From: Sipunculus nudus | Taxonomy: Eukaryota; Annelida; Sipuncula; Golfingiida; Sipunculidae | Direction of reading: 5' to 3' | NCBI GenBank assembly: GCA_026874595.1 | Contig: CM049310.1 | Location: forward strand, 2,730,001 to 2,794,000 | DNA length: 64,000 bases | Part shown: piece after piece, positions 1 to 9,618 of the stretch | How positions within the stretch are numbered: position 1 is the stretch's first letter | Layout: the number at the start of each line of letters is the position of its first letter | Position numbers and translations under genes: made by a program | Notes under the pieces: generated by a model | Seen by the model: the letters and a program-made list of their open reading frames with translations, nothing else | Databases searched by the model: none | Told to the model about the DNA's origin: nothing

Positions 1-3000
1 GGGAGTTTGGGATGACGGCCATACATGAGAAAAAATGGGGAGAAACCTGTGGTCTCATGTTGAGTACAATTATAGGCATGGGTGAGAGCGTTAAGGTGGA
101 TTTTCCAATTGGATTTCCCTTCTGGCTCTAAGCAACCCAGCATGTTAAGTAATGTGCGGTTAAACCGCTCACATTGCCCATTCCCCATTGGATGATAGGG
201 CGTGGTCCGACACTTTGTTATCCCCGCTAAACTACAGAGTTCTTTGATGAGCTTGCTCTCAAAGTTTCTGCCCTGATCAGATAGAATTCTTTGGGGAAAT
301 CCATAGTGGCATATAAATTGATCAAATAAAATTTGGGCGGTTGGCTTGGCTTGTTGGGTTTTACAGGGGAAAGCCCTAGCATATTTAGTAAAGTGATCCG
401 TTACTACAATTATATTCTCTATGTTACCCTTGCAGGGCTCTACTGATAAGAAATCTATACAGAGCAATTCTAAAGGTGCAGTTGATGAAATGTTAACGAG
501 AGGAGCCCTCTGATTGGCCGGGGTCTTCCTTCTGACACATCGCGGACAGCAAGAGATGTATTGAATGATGTCTTTTGACATTTTAGGCCAGAAGTACCGA
601 TCTTGAACTAGTTTGGTAGTTCTGGTTTGGCCTAGGTGTCCCATGAGATCATGTAACCCATGGAGAGCCAAGCTACGCAAAGACTCGGGTAAGACGACCT
701 GGTAGGTAAACTGATTGTCTACTATTCTCTTGCGACATAGAATATTCTGATGTAGTACAAACTGCTTTGCTTGTCGCTGGTATATTTGCCAGCTGGGATC
801 CAATGATCTGGTTTTTGAGAATTTGATGTCTTGGCCTGCTTCAAGGCTCTTGATTATCTTACTAAGAAGGGGATCTTCAAGTTGCTCGTCTCTAATATTA
901 ATTTGAGCCCTTGGTAGGTCATCTGAAGAGGGCAACTGATCAGTTGGTGCAGGGGTGCATTGTAAGCCAATAAAAAATGGTAACTGGTAATTACAAATTG
1001 CATTTACGGTGTCTGTGGAGAGATGGACAGTCTCCTGACTTGGGGACCTGGACAGTGCGTCAGCGTCAATGTTAATTTGGCCTGAGCGGTATTTAATGTC
1101 AAAGTTGAAATTTGCCAATTCGGCAATCCACCGCTGTCCAGTGGCATCAAGCCTAGCTGATGAAAGAACATAGCATAATGGGTTATTGTCTGTTTTAACA
1201 GTAAACGTGCCCCCATAAAGGTAATCTTTAAATTTCTCAGTGACGGCCCACTTTAAAGCCAGAAATTCTAGCTTGTTGGCAGGATAGTTACACTCAGAGG
1301 GTCTAAGGCTACGGCTAGCGTAGGCAATGGGATGCAGTTTACTCTCTTGTTCTTGATATAGAATAGCACCAAGACCTGATTTGCTAGCGTCCGTGTGCAG
1401 GACAAATGGCTTTGTAAAATTGGCAAATGCCAGTACAGGGGCTTTGCATAATAAATCTTTAATTCTATTAAAGGAATCCTCCTGTTTTGTACCCCATGTA
1501 ATGGAGGTGGTTTTTGGTGTGTACCTACCAGGTTTACTCTTCTTTTTAGGTGAGATGCCCTTAAGAAGGTCATGGAGGGGACGTGCTACCTCAGCAAAAT
1601 GAGGGATAAATTTACGGTAAAAACTAGCGAAACCTAGGAACCGTCTAACTTCAGTTACTGTACTTGGTGTGGGCCACTGCTTTACCGCATCTACCTTGGC
1701 AGGGTCTGCTTGAATGCCATCAGCTGAAACCACGTGGCCTAGATAACGGACTTTGGTCTGAAAGAAATGACACTTGCTCAGTTTAAGCTTTAAACCGGCA
1801 TTTTTGAGGCGCTTGAATACAGCCTCCAGCCGTTCAAGATGCTCCTCAAAAGTGGAGCTATAGACTATAATGTCATCCAAATAAAGGAGACATTGAGATA
1901 AGTGCAAATCACCCATAGTTTTTTGCATTAAGCGCTGGAATAATGCTGGCGCGTTAACGAGACCGAAGGGCATCGTGTTAAACTCGTAGAACCCTAATGG
2001 ACCGGCTGTAAATGCGGTCTTATGCTTGTCTTCCTCCTCCACTTCAACTTGCCAGTAGCCGGCCTTAAGATCGAGAGAGGAGAAAAAGTTACTGCCGACT
2101 AGAGAGTCTAACGTGTCATCAATCTGAGGTAGAGAATGCGCATCACGGACCGTGCGGGCATTCAATTTACGATAATCCACGCAAAATCTTAATTTGCCAT
2201 CAGGCTTGCGGACAAGGACTATGGCCGAAGCAAATGGACTAGAACTTTCGCGAATTACCCCTGCCTCCAGCATTTCATTAAGGTGGCACCTGACTTCCTC
2301 GTATAGATGAGGAGGGATTCTCCGATAGGGTTCTTTAAAGGGCCTTTCATCGGTTAAGACAATCCGGTGTTTGATTTTATCGGTTCGGCCAATGTCTGAT
2401 TCATTAACAGAGAAGACAGAGGTCCAAGTATTTAAGAGACTTAAAACTTTACGACGCTCTTCCTCAGACAATGAGGTTCCAATATTAAAGTGGTCATTGA
2501 CGCCTTCAGGGACAGGGATAGAATCCTGAGTAAATGAAGGTATTACTGAGGCGACCTGTAGCGAACAAAGCAAAGCTTTCGCTGGAATAGTAATTGGACT
2601 AGCTGTCAAATTGGAAATTTTAACATCGACCCGTTTACTGGTTTTGTTTTTAAGATTTACCTGCATGAATATGGGGTCCAAAACTAGTCCGGCAGGTAAC
2701 TGACCTTCTGGTTCGGTGACTACGCTGGTTTTGCCATATGTACATGTTCGTGTTACTCCGGGTACAAAACAGCTATGATGGGCAGGTATGAGGACCTGTT
2801 TGTTGCACATTACTCTACCTACTGGTTTGGATGTTATACAATGGGAAAGACAATGGTTTTTGCAAGCCAATCGCCAGGGATCAGATAGCCCTGCGGTTTG
2901 AACAAACCTTGGTCCCTTGATTGCCCTTAGTTGTCGGACACAAGGTTTAATGATGTTTTGCCCAATTACAAAAGGGGTGGTAATGTTAAAGCTGGTGTCT

Positions 3001-3365
3001 TTAACAAGTAAGACTGGAGTGGGAAAAATAGTATCCTGAAGGATTGAAGGGAAGTTTACCTCTAACTCCACAATTCCTAAATACTCCAGTTTTCCTCCGC
3101 CAGCTACTTCAACCTCCAATACTTGGTCAACGGGCAATATAGGACAAGATGTTAAGTATTTCTTGTAAAACCACTCAGCAACAGAAGAAATGGCCGAGCC
3201 AGAATCAATTAAACCTGTGGTAGGAGTATCATTTGCCATAAGCCCTACCCGATCAACATTACCTACCAGCTCTACCGGAATTGTTGTGGGGACACGCTTC
3301 TCACCTGCAACCCCCCACCGACTGCTGCAGGCGGACTTTAGTTTAACGGCCGGCCGTTCACATCC
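1..3365 (-). CDS. pol: Gypsy pol polyprotein (protease, RT, RNase H, integrase), 3' end outside window
   Basis: The frame whose plus-strand triplets begin at positions divisible by three opens after a stop at 3366-3368 and has no stop down to position 3: 1,121 codons. Domains in order: aspartic protease with LIDSGSA (about 3215-3195); reverse transcriptase with the catalytic YLDDI box (1883-1860, Asp codons at 1875-1877 and 1872-1874); RNase H with the HTDASKSGLG motif (Asp codon 1389-1391); integrase with an HHCC zinc-binding region (about 650-520) and all three catalytic residues, Asp at 453-455, Asp at 276-278 in LSDQGRNF, and Glu at 168-170 in GNGQCERFN. The frame is -1 relative to gag, so it is expected to be made as a Gag-Pol fusion. 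There is no obvious own start; the first Met is at 3239. The intact frame and conserved catalytic residues indicate recent activity of this lineage. Confidence 0.95.
3286..3347 (-). promoter_or_regulatory. Predicted -1 ribosomal frameshift site with H-type pseudoknot (gag/pol)
   Basis: The heptamer G TTA AAC (minus, 3347-3341) sits in the gag frame directly before the gag stop TAA (3340-3338); slipping back one base enters the open pol frame. After a 9-nt spacer comes stem 1, CCTGCAGC (3331-3324) pairing with GTTGCAGG (3311-3304), closing a 12-nt loop. In that loop GTGGGG (3318-3313) is complementary to CCCCAC at 3291-3286, giving a GC-rich stem 2 and so an H-type pseudoknot. GUUAAAC is a slippery heptamer known from other RNA elements. 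Sequence, spacing and frame all agree; activity is inferred. Confidence 0.8.
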
Positions 3366-4590
3366 CTACGGGCGACACAATCACGCAGAATGTGGTTGTT
3401 CCTTTTACACCGGCTACAAAATAATTGGCTGGGACCTTTAGGAATGCTGCCATTGGTACTGCCAGGAGAAGGATAAGTAAGTGGGGCCGCTTTACTGTGG
3501 TAAGAACTTTTTTCTTCCAGTTTACTCAGTCTGGTTTCTAGAGCTTCTAATTTTTTTATTACAGTATCTATGGCCTGTGCCAAATCTACATTCGTCTGTT
3601 GTTGTATTGGGGTTTTACTTTTTCCAGCCTGACTGGGAGTGGACACCCTGACGGACGAAGGGCCAGATGCCGATAGATCCCCCTTGTACTCTACCTCCAG
3701 CTCTCTGGCAGAACTAAATAATTCGTCAAAGGGCCTGCCTGTTCGTAAGGGTGCTCGCAAAGCCTCTTTAACTTTGGAGTATGTGGGGTGCAGGCCATGC
3801 CAGAATCTAGACCTGAGCTTGTGTCAGCCTCAGTGGGAGTAATCAACCCTCTGCCCTTAAGTGAATGTAGTAACTTTTGGAGGCGACACCCCCACTGAAC
3901 AATGTTCTCCCCGGGGCCCTGCTGAGCACTGTAGTACTGTTCACGCAGCAAATTAAAGTCTACTACTTCCCAAAACATTAAATCGAATTGCTGAAGTAAA
4001 CTAACGACATTTGTCCCGGGGTCAGAGCATACAAGAATTTCGGCGGCTGTACCCCGAAGGGACAGCCTTACCACCTCCTCCACCTCACCTCTATGATAGT
4101 GGGGGTTATTCAGAAGGCCTTGAACTTGGAATCGCCATTGGCTATATGACAGATCCTTTCCTGGATCTCCGGAAAAGGTCGGGAGACGAGGACGTTGGGT
4201 AACTGTATACGTATGTGCTGGAGGGGCTTGTACCCCAGCCACTCTGCCGTCAAGCTTGGATTTTAATTTAGCCAAATTCTCAGGGCTGAGTGTATCTAGA
4301 AGGTTATCTAGTGGGTCAGAGTCCAACAACGTGGTTATAATAGGTTCATCTGACTCTACTGCAGGAGACAGAAGAAGTTTAACCGGTTCCACTTGGGCCG
4401 ACAACTTAACCGAACTCAAGGTGCCCTCGGCAGTGGCGACACTAGTGGAAGAAGCGTACACTACATACCATGTGTCGGTGGACACCAAAATCGCCTCCAC
4501 AGTGCCGACAGAACCGAAGTGTGCCTCAAGTTCGGCCCTCTTCACATCCTCGGGTAAGGATTTTACTACCAAGGTGCGAGGATACCTCAT
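3338..4590 (-). pseudogene. gag: Gypsy gag (PNMA-like capsid plus zinc knuckle), broken by a frameshift
   Basis: Starts at Met 4590. Residues 1-60 resemble an RRM-like fold (RTLVVKSLPEDVKRAELEAH, then a region ending in WYVVYAS). A capsid domain follows with the PRLPTFSGDP and YSQWRFQVQGLL signatures, close in style to the PNMA/Arc family of Gag-derived proteins. The C-terminal part has a coiled coil (KKLEALETRLSKLEEK) and a CX2CX4HX4C zinc knuckle at 3418-3377, ending at TAA 3340-3338. The N-terminal frame runs to a stop at 3691. The C-terminal half is read in the next frame, and its conserved sequence becomes recognisable from about 3812 downward. One base is therefore missing, or two gained, near 3805-3825. 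The broken product would lack the nucleocapsid and could not reach the pol frameshift site. Confidence 0.88.
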
Positions 4591-5583
4591 GGCTAGGGAC
4601 TGTTACTTTATCCTAAATATTACCTGGAACGTACAGGTACTCTATATCAACTTAATATTGCCTTATACTGAATATTACATGGAAAGTACAGTATAAATAC
4701 TGAATATTACATGAAAAGTACAGTTACTTTATACTAACTATTACATGTACTGAATATTACATCTATTTCAGATACCCGATTCTAAGTACCCTTGGTGAAA
4801 AAGGAAGAGAAGTTACAATAATTATATCTAATATCCTACTATCTCTACTGCCTGGAGAAAATGCCCAAAAAATCTTACCTGGCATAGACACCACACTGGC
4901 AGGTTACCAAGGAAAGGTAAGGCTACTTACCTGCACATTATGATACAAATGATTATATCTTAAGACCATGAAAACTTACTGTATTCAAAACTATCTTAAC
5001 ACATCTTTATGCCTGGTGCATATCACGGACAGTTCGAGTACAGTTCTATATGCCTACTGCAAATACGTTATGAAACTAAAAAAATTACAGAATTATGTGA
5101 ATCTGGTGCATATCACCATTGTATATTATCACCCTTTGATAGGATAAAACACTATACGATGTTTATATATATATACGATGTCCTTGTAGTGTCCGTTAGC
5201 GCTTTTGCAAGCGCTGAAGCGCCACCCCGTCGCACTGGCGAGGGACCTGTCCATGTAAAGAGTTACGTAGAAGTTAGTTTCGACACCAGACGCTTGGCCG
5301 GCCCCAGCGCCCAGTCACTTGAAACAGTTCACTTCACTGTCTCCAACAAGCAGACCGACGAGCACAGTTAATCGCGAAGGCGTGGTGGGTGATCACAAAC
5401 AATAAATATGGAATATATCAGTCAGTTGGTTGGTGTACACATACCCACAGGATCTGATAGTCCCACAAGAAGATACAGCATAGGCTGTCAGGGCGAAACA
5501 TCTGCCACTACAGGACACAGGACAAATCAGGATGATTTACGCCAGACCACAAAATCCGGGATGTCCGTTCCTCCCATCATCAC
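4591..5583 (-). other. Long untranslated leader of the Gypsy element
   Basis: This is nearly 1 kb between the primer site and the gag start, long for the family. At 4655-4760 it holds three or four imperfect copies of a unit around ACTGAATATTACATGAAAAG. A GC-richer patch lies at 5190-5390. No coding frame is recognisable; it may include a later insertion. Confidence 0.5.
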
Positions 5584-5601
5584 ATCCTGCAGGCTGCGCC
5601 A
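5584..5601 (-). other. Primer-binding site, tRNA-Ser-like
   Basis: On the minus strand TGGCGCAGCCTGCAGGAT follows the LTR end by three bases. Its complement has the geometry of a tRNA 3' end: T-stem strand CCTGC, seven acceptor bases, discriminator G, then CCA. TGGCGCAGC plus GCAGG matches the serine-tRNA primer sites known from 17.6/297-type Gypsy elements, apart from two central bases. Confidence 0.7.
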
Positions 5602-5604
5602 TTT

Positions 5605-5771
5605 TGTCCCGGACAGGGGGTAAGGCAGGTCCGCTCCATGTCAAAGGAAGAACCCAAGACAAAGTGGATGGATGAACTTTATTCTGAAGAAGAAAGACCG
5701 TGGTCAGCTTGTTGCCAACAAGAGGAGCAAGGCTGGACTCGAACATTCAATTGATCGAACAGATATTATAG
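5605..5771 (-). repeat. 5' LTR, R-U5 end and core promoter (outer limit unknown)
   Basis: The LTR ends with ..GGGACA on the minus strand (plus: TGTCCCGGACA at 5605), three bases from the primer site. Reading into it, AATAAA lies at 5683-5678, about 75 nt from the LTR end, and a TATAATAT box at 5770-5762, which would place the transcript start near 5739. That is a standard U3-R-U5 arrangement. U3 presumably continues above 5771, but without the second LTR I cannot set the boundary. Confidence 0.6.
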
Positions 5772-8042
5772 GTTACAATATTCGTATATCAGTCTACAAA
5801 TATTTTAGTTTTAATTAAGTTTCATGGCTAACTGTGTAGTGTAAGCTCCATATGTCTCATACGTATTACTATTAATCTTAAATCGCAAAGGTAGCTTATA
5901 CACCCATTATACATGGATTATACATTATACACTTATTTATGAATATATTCATATATGGCATAAGAAAGCTATTAATGCAACCATATCAGTATGACATGAC
6001 TTCACAATCCTACATAGCATTAGTACAGACCCTTACATCAAATTAATCTGAACACGGGCCTATCTAAATGATCTGTTTCCCTTATCAGATATACTATGGA
6101 TATTTATGACGAAATAAACGTTCTAAAATTTAAGGAGATGGGGTTTTGTGCCTTCATAATAGTTACAGCGAAATATGAATGATTGCGTGGAGGTTAGATG
6201 GCGGGCCCGTCAGAGAGAATGTCTGTTTAATGCAATAGACTACGGCGTATACTATCTTCTCTCTACCACTTAGATCATGACCCTAAAGAAACGTAGGGTC
6301 ACATAATTCCCTGTGAAATTAGTCTAATGGAAAAACTCCCGGTTTAGCGTGATGCAAACATGATTACACATTAAATAAATTAATCTGGGTAATAGGTTTT
6401 GAGGCTATGAGACACCTGTCTTTGGCGCGTAATTCGTGCAGTGAGGGGGCTGAACGCGGAGGAATCGTGCTAGAAGTTATGCTGCCCTAAAAGTAAACAC
6501 ATCAGGATCTGAGCGATGGGTATGGAATATGGATAAACAATTTACTAATCGAGGTGAAATGGAGGCGTGGAAGCAAGCTAGAGGCGTGAATCTATACAGC
6601 TAAACCGGCATCTTTTTATACAGTTCTCTTTTAAGCGCACTACTTTGGTTGGCGGAAGGTAAATAAAAATGCATCAACAAAACAGAAAAAAAAAATTTCA
6701 GCTGGATGGCGATGAGCGAGAGGTAAGTGGTATCCTAGTAATTTCAGTCTAAATTCTTTTAAAATTATTGACAGTTCATTATTATGTAAGAAAACTATCT
6801 TATAAAAGCTTAATACCTTATCTAGCATGAGCTGTCATAGTAAATCTATCGTAACACTTGTGAAACTCGTTTCAATGAGAAAACTTTCGTATCACTATCA
6901 GTAATGTTATTGTTCTTAAATGAACGTAGAAGAATAACATTGTAACGCTACTGTTACTGCTAACTGATAATTCTTATACATTTTATTACTTAATTATACC
7001 ACTGATTAATCTGGTTTAAGTAAACTATATCCCGTATAGCGGATTTGAAAGTTTTAGTGATATTGCACTATAAATTCGGGTTTAACGAAGGGAGCTGGAA
7101 GGCGGATTAGTACAAACCTCGGCGGTCAGATGGCAGCACCGGCAGCATCGTGTAACAGGACTGTATAATACGTCAAATGGACTCATTCGCTTGGTAAAAT
7201 GTTATACTGAGGGATTCACGTGAATCGTAATTAATAATCGTTAATAATAATAAAAGAATTTGTTTGCACATTTCGTGTTAATATTTAACATTTAAAATGA
7301 GGACTATTTTGGAAAGAATAGACATAATAAGAATGTTATTGTATGTTTGGATGGAATTCCAATAGAAGGAATTTACATAAACCTTTCGTAATAATAATAC
7401 ATACATCCCGTATGTGAAACGCGTGGATGAAAGAGTGATTAGTACATTAGTTTCACTCTTGACTGCCAGATGGCGGTACTGTTGACTACTGGCCTAATCG
7501 ATGCCTTTGGACTAAACTTATTTATATATTTATGAGACCAAAAAAATATAATTATATAATTATCTATAATAATACGTGGCAGGCGGTTCTGTCACTGTAC
7601 AACTAGTTACTAGTTGTGGCTGGAATAACCCCTGGTGTGAACGGTTGCCGGCATACCGGCCGAAACGGACGCTAAAGACATTCCTGCAGCCGGGGGGGGG
7701 GGGGGAAGAGAGAGAGAGAGACACGTGCTTACCAGCCTATTAAAGTGGCCGATTTTTAAGTAAAATAGACTGGGAAATTTATACTAAACCCTTGCAGTTA
7801 ACCCAACATATAAATGGGCGCAATATACGAGATGCCTGCACGAGATAACTGACTGTTCTATTTCTTAAAAAATAAATAGGATACACCTGGGAAAAACTGA
7901 CATATTCTCTGTATTCTTAACCATACAAAAAATGCGAAACCAATATATTGGTATTAAACCGACATTCTTGGCCTTGAAACATTCATTAATAATAATTATT
8001 CCTTCACTTTAGGGTATCGGGGCAATAATATACGGTTCCTAC
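5772..8042. other. AT-rich non-coding stretch
   Basis: I see no gene. Two weakly similar blocks (about 7020-7200 and 7390-7510) share CCCGTAT, a GATTAGTACA stretch and a GCCAGATGGC-like core, suggesting a diverged local duplication. A G14 run followed by (GA)n lies at 7692-7721. Confidence 0.5.
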
Positions 8043-8098
8043 CTGAAGAAGAAAGACCGTGGCCAGCTTTTTGCCAACAAGAGGAGCAAGGCTGGACT
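8043..8098. repeat. Second copy of the 56-bp LTR R segment
   Basis: The sequence matches 5684-5739 at 54 of 56 positions and is in the same orientation. Homology stops abruptly on both sides; in particular the AATAAA next to the first copy is absent. On the plus strand the segment lies in an open stretch that follows a TTCACTTTAG acceptor-like site (8012), and that frame ends at TGA 8103. It could be a remnant of a related LTR or a small exonised piece. Confidence 0.6.
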
Positions 8099-9450
8099 GA
8101 CGTGACGGTTCCGAGACCTCGTGGACGTTCCGGAGCTGTCACGCCTCATTGCCCAAACCACCCCAAAACCGGTCCGACAAAACATCGTATTCTTTCTCCC
8201 AGGATTATCGCCGGCCACGTATGCAGTCCATACTACGCAAGGGAAGGGGGGACTTTACTCGAGTGTCACTCCGGATTGACAGACAAAATGAAAAAAAAAC
8301 ATGGGGGTTAATTTCCCCGTGTTACATATATTTTAATAGCAATTACAAAGAGTGATAGCCAAATATGTACCTTGACATGTTTCTAGGATCACATGAAGCC
8401 AATCACAAGATTCCACTAATGGCATCAATCTGCATTACCTATCAACCTCTCTGATTTCCAAATACATTTTACATTTTGGGGGATAGGTGTTCGATCTCTT
8501 GATTTTTTATTTTTTGATAAATATTAGACATCTGATAGTGTAACAATAGATTTTTAATGGAAAACAGGAAAATGGAAAACATGTTTCCTTAATTTCTCAT
8601 TAAAAACTAAGTTTAAGTGACCCAGTTTTTGGTTTGGAACTTGAGGACCTCTAACTGTAAAATGGATTTTGTACTCATAAGTGGAATGGTTTCAAAAATT
8701 ATCCAGTTACTGGATGGTCGGACGGCTGCATTGCCTAAAGACCAAGGGCAATCCCTAAAACTTAGTAGGCTTAGTCTGCTCAGCATAAAAAAAAAATTAA
8801 AAATTACCACTGGAATGAGGCTAAACAGTAATTTGGAGCCCACGATCTCAAGGCAAGGATGCTATGTGAACGTAGTACTAGATAATGTCAAACTAACAGA
8901 TAAGATGTTTCTAAACCAGCATGATAAGGATCATTGGATCCAATTCTACCATCAAAATCTTACATCACTTTTCAGAGTTCGTTTTATAAATGGTCCCCAA
9001 TCTGTGTTAAACTACTACAAAATATTAACTTTGAAATCTTGCCAAAATGTTCCTTAATGTTTCAAAAATGATACCAAATGAGTGTGTCATTATTGTAAAT
9101 ACCTTTTATGTAAATACTCATCTAATCGGCCTGTACAGAAATATCTCATAGGTTTTGGAATTAATTAGAAAATGTGATGGTGGACCGGGGGGGGGGGGGG
9201 GGTATGCAAACTAAGCAGATGCAAGGTATGTACGCAGCTGGAGAAATAGGTGGATGTACCACATATGTTCGAAAATGTGTTGATGATTCAATTTCATTTT
9301 AATACTGCTGAAGTGAATATAATTGCATGCATTTTATTTCTCATTCATTCCAATACTAATTTTGTATACTAATTTTTGATTATATTAAGACCACTCAAAC
9401 ATTGTAATTTTGGTAACACGTTATAACTAAATTATCAGCTTTCTACTCAC
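8099..9450. other. Non-coding stretch with a poly-G run
   Basis: There is no recognised gene. A 146-codon plus-strand frame (8617-9057) has no recognisable domain and contains Lys-rich low-complexity sequence. A G16 run lies at 9187-9202. Confidence 0.4.
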
Positions 9451-9618
9451 AGGTCTGATGAACAGGTATCCTCGATAGCCGAACATCACTGTAACAGTAC
9501 TCACTCAAAACAACACTTGGTGACCTGACACACAAGTTTACCTCCAGCAGTGGAGAGTCCAGGCTGCCACAGTAACACCTGTCTACTGGCCACACCTTTT
9601 CCTGGGCCACTGAGTTCT
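9451..9618 (-). CDS. Possible exon of an unidentified gene
   Basis: On the minus strand one frame is open for about 52 codons in a GC-richer patch, reading from QEKVWPVDRCYCG through LSRIPVHQT. It ends at a near-perfect donor GTGAGTA (9450-9444) and is preceded by a pyrimidine-rich acceptor (TTTTCTTCCAAAG, exon from 9618, or CAG with the exon from 9609). The peptide is Cys- and Val-rich. I do not recognise the family, and I found no convincing neighbouring exon on the same strand within several kb, so it may be an isolated relic. Confidence 0.3.

Larger units (their letters stand above)
1..5771 (-). mobile_element. Ty3/Gypsy LTR retrotransposon, 5' portion (runs off the window)
   Basis: Read on the minus strand the order is LTR (5771-5605), tRNA-Ser-like primer site (5601-5584), a roughly 1-kb leader, gag (4590-3338), then pol with protease, reverse transcriptase, RNase H and integrase (3365 to the window edge). 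This protease-RT-RNaseH-integrase order is diagnostic of Ty3/Gypsy rather than Copia. The 3' end of integrase, any further domain and the 3' LTR lie outside the window. The upper limit of the LTR is not fixed, because its partner is not visible; 5771 marks only the last signal I can place (a TATA-like box). Gag is broken by a frameshift but pol is fully open, so this is a young but probably non-autonomous copy. Confidence 0.93.

Noticed and set aside
5270-5295. Alternative primer site TGGTGTCGAAAC (minus)
   Set aside because: The TTCGA would fall in the acceptor stem rather than the T-loop; the site at 5584-5601 fits tRNA geometry better.
8617-9057. 146-codon plus-strand frame
   Set aside because: No recognisable domain, a poly-A stretch creates a Lys run, and no splice or promoter context supports it.
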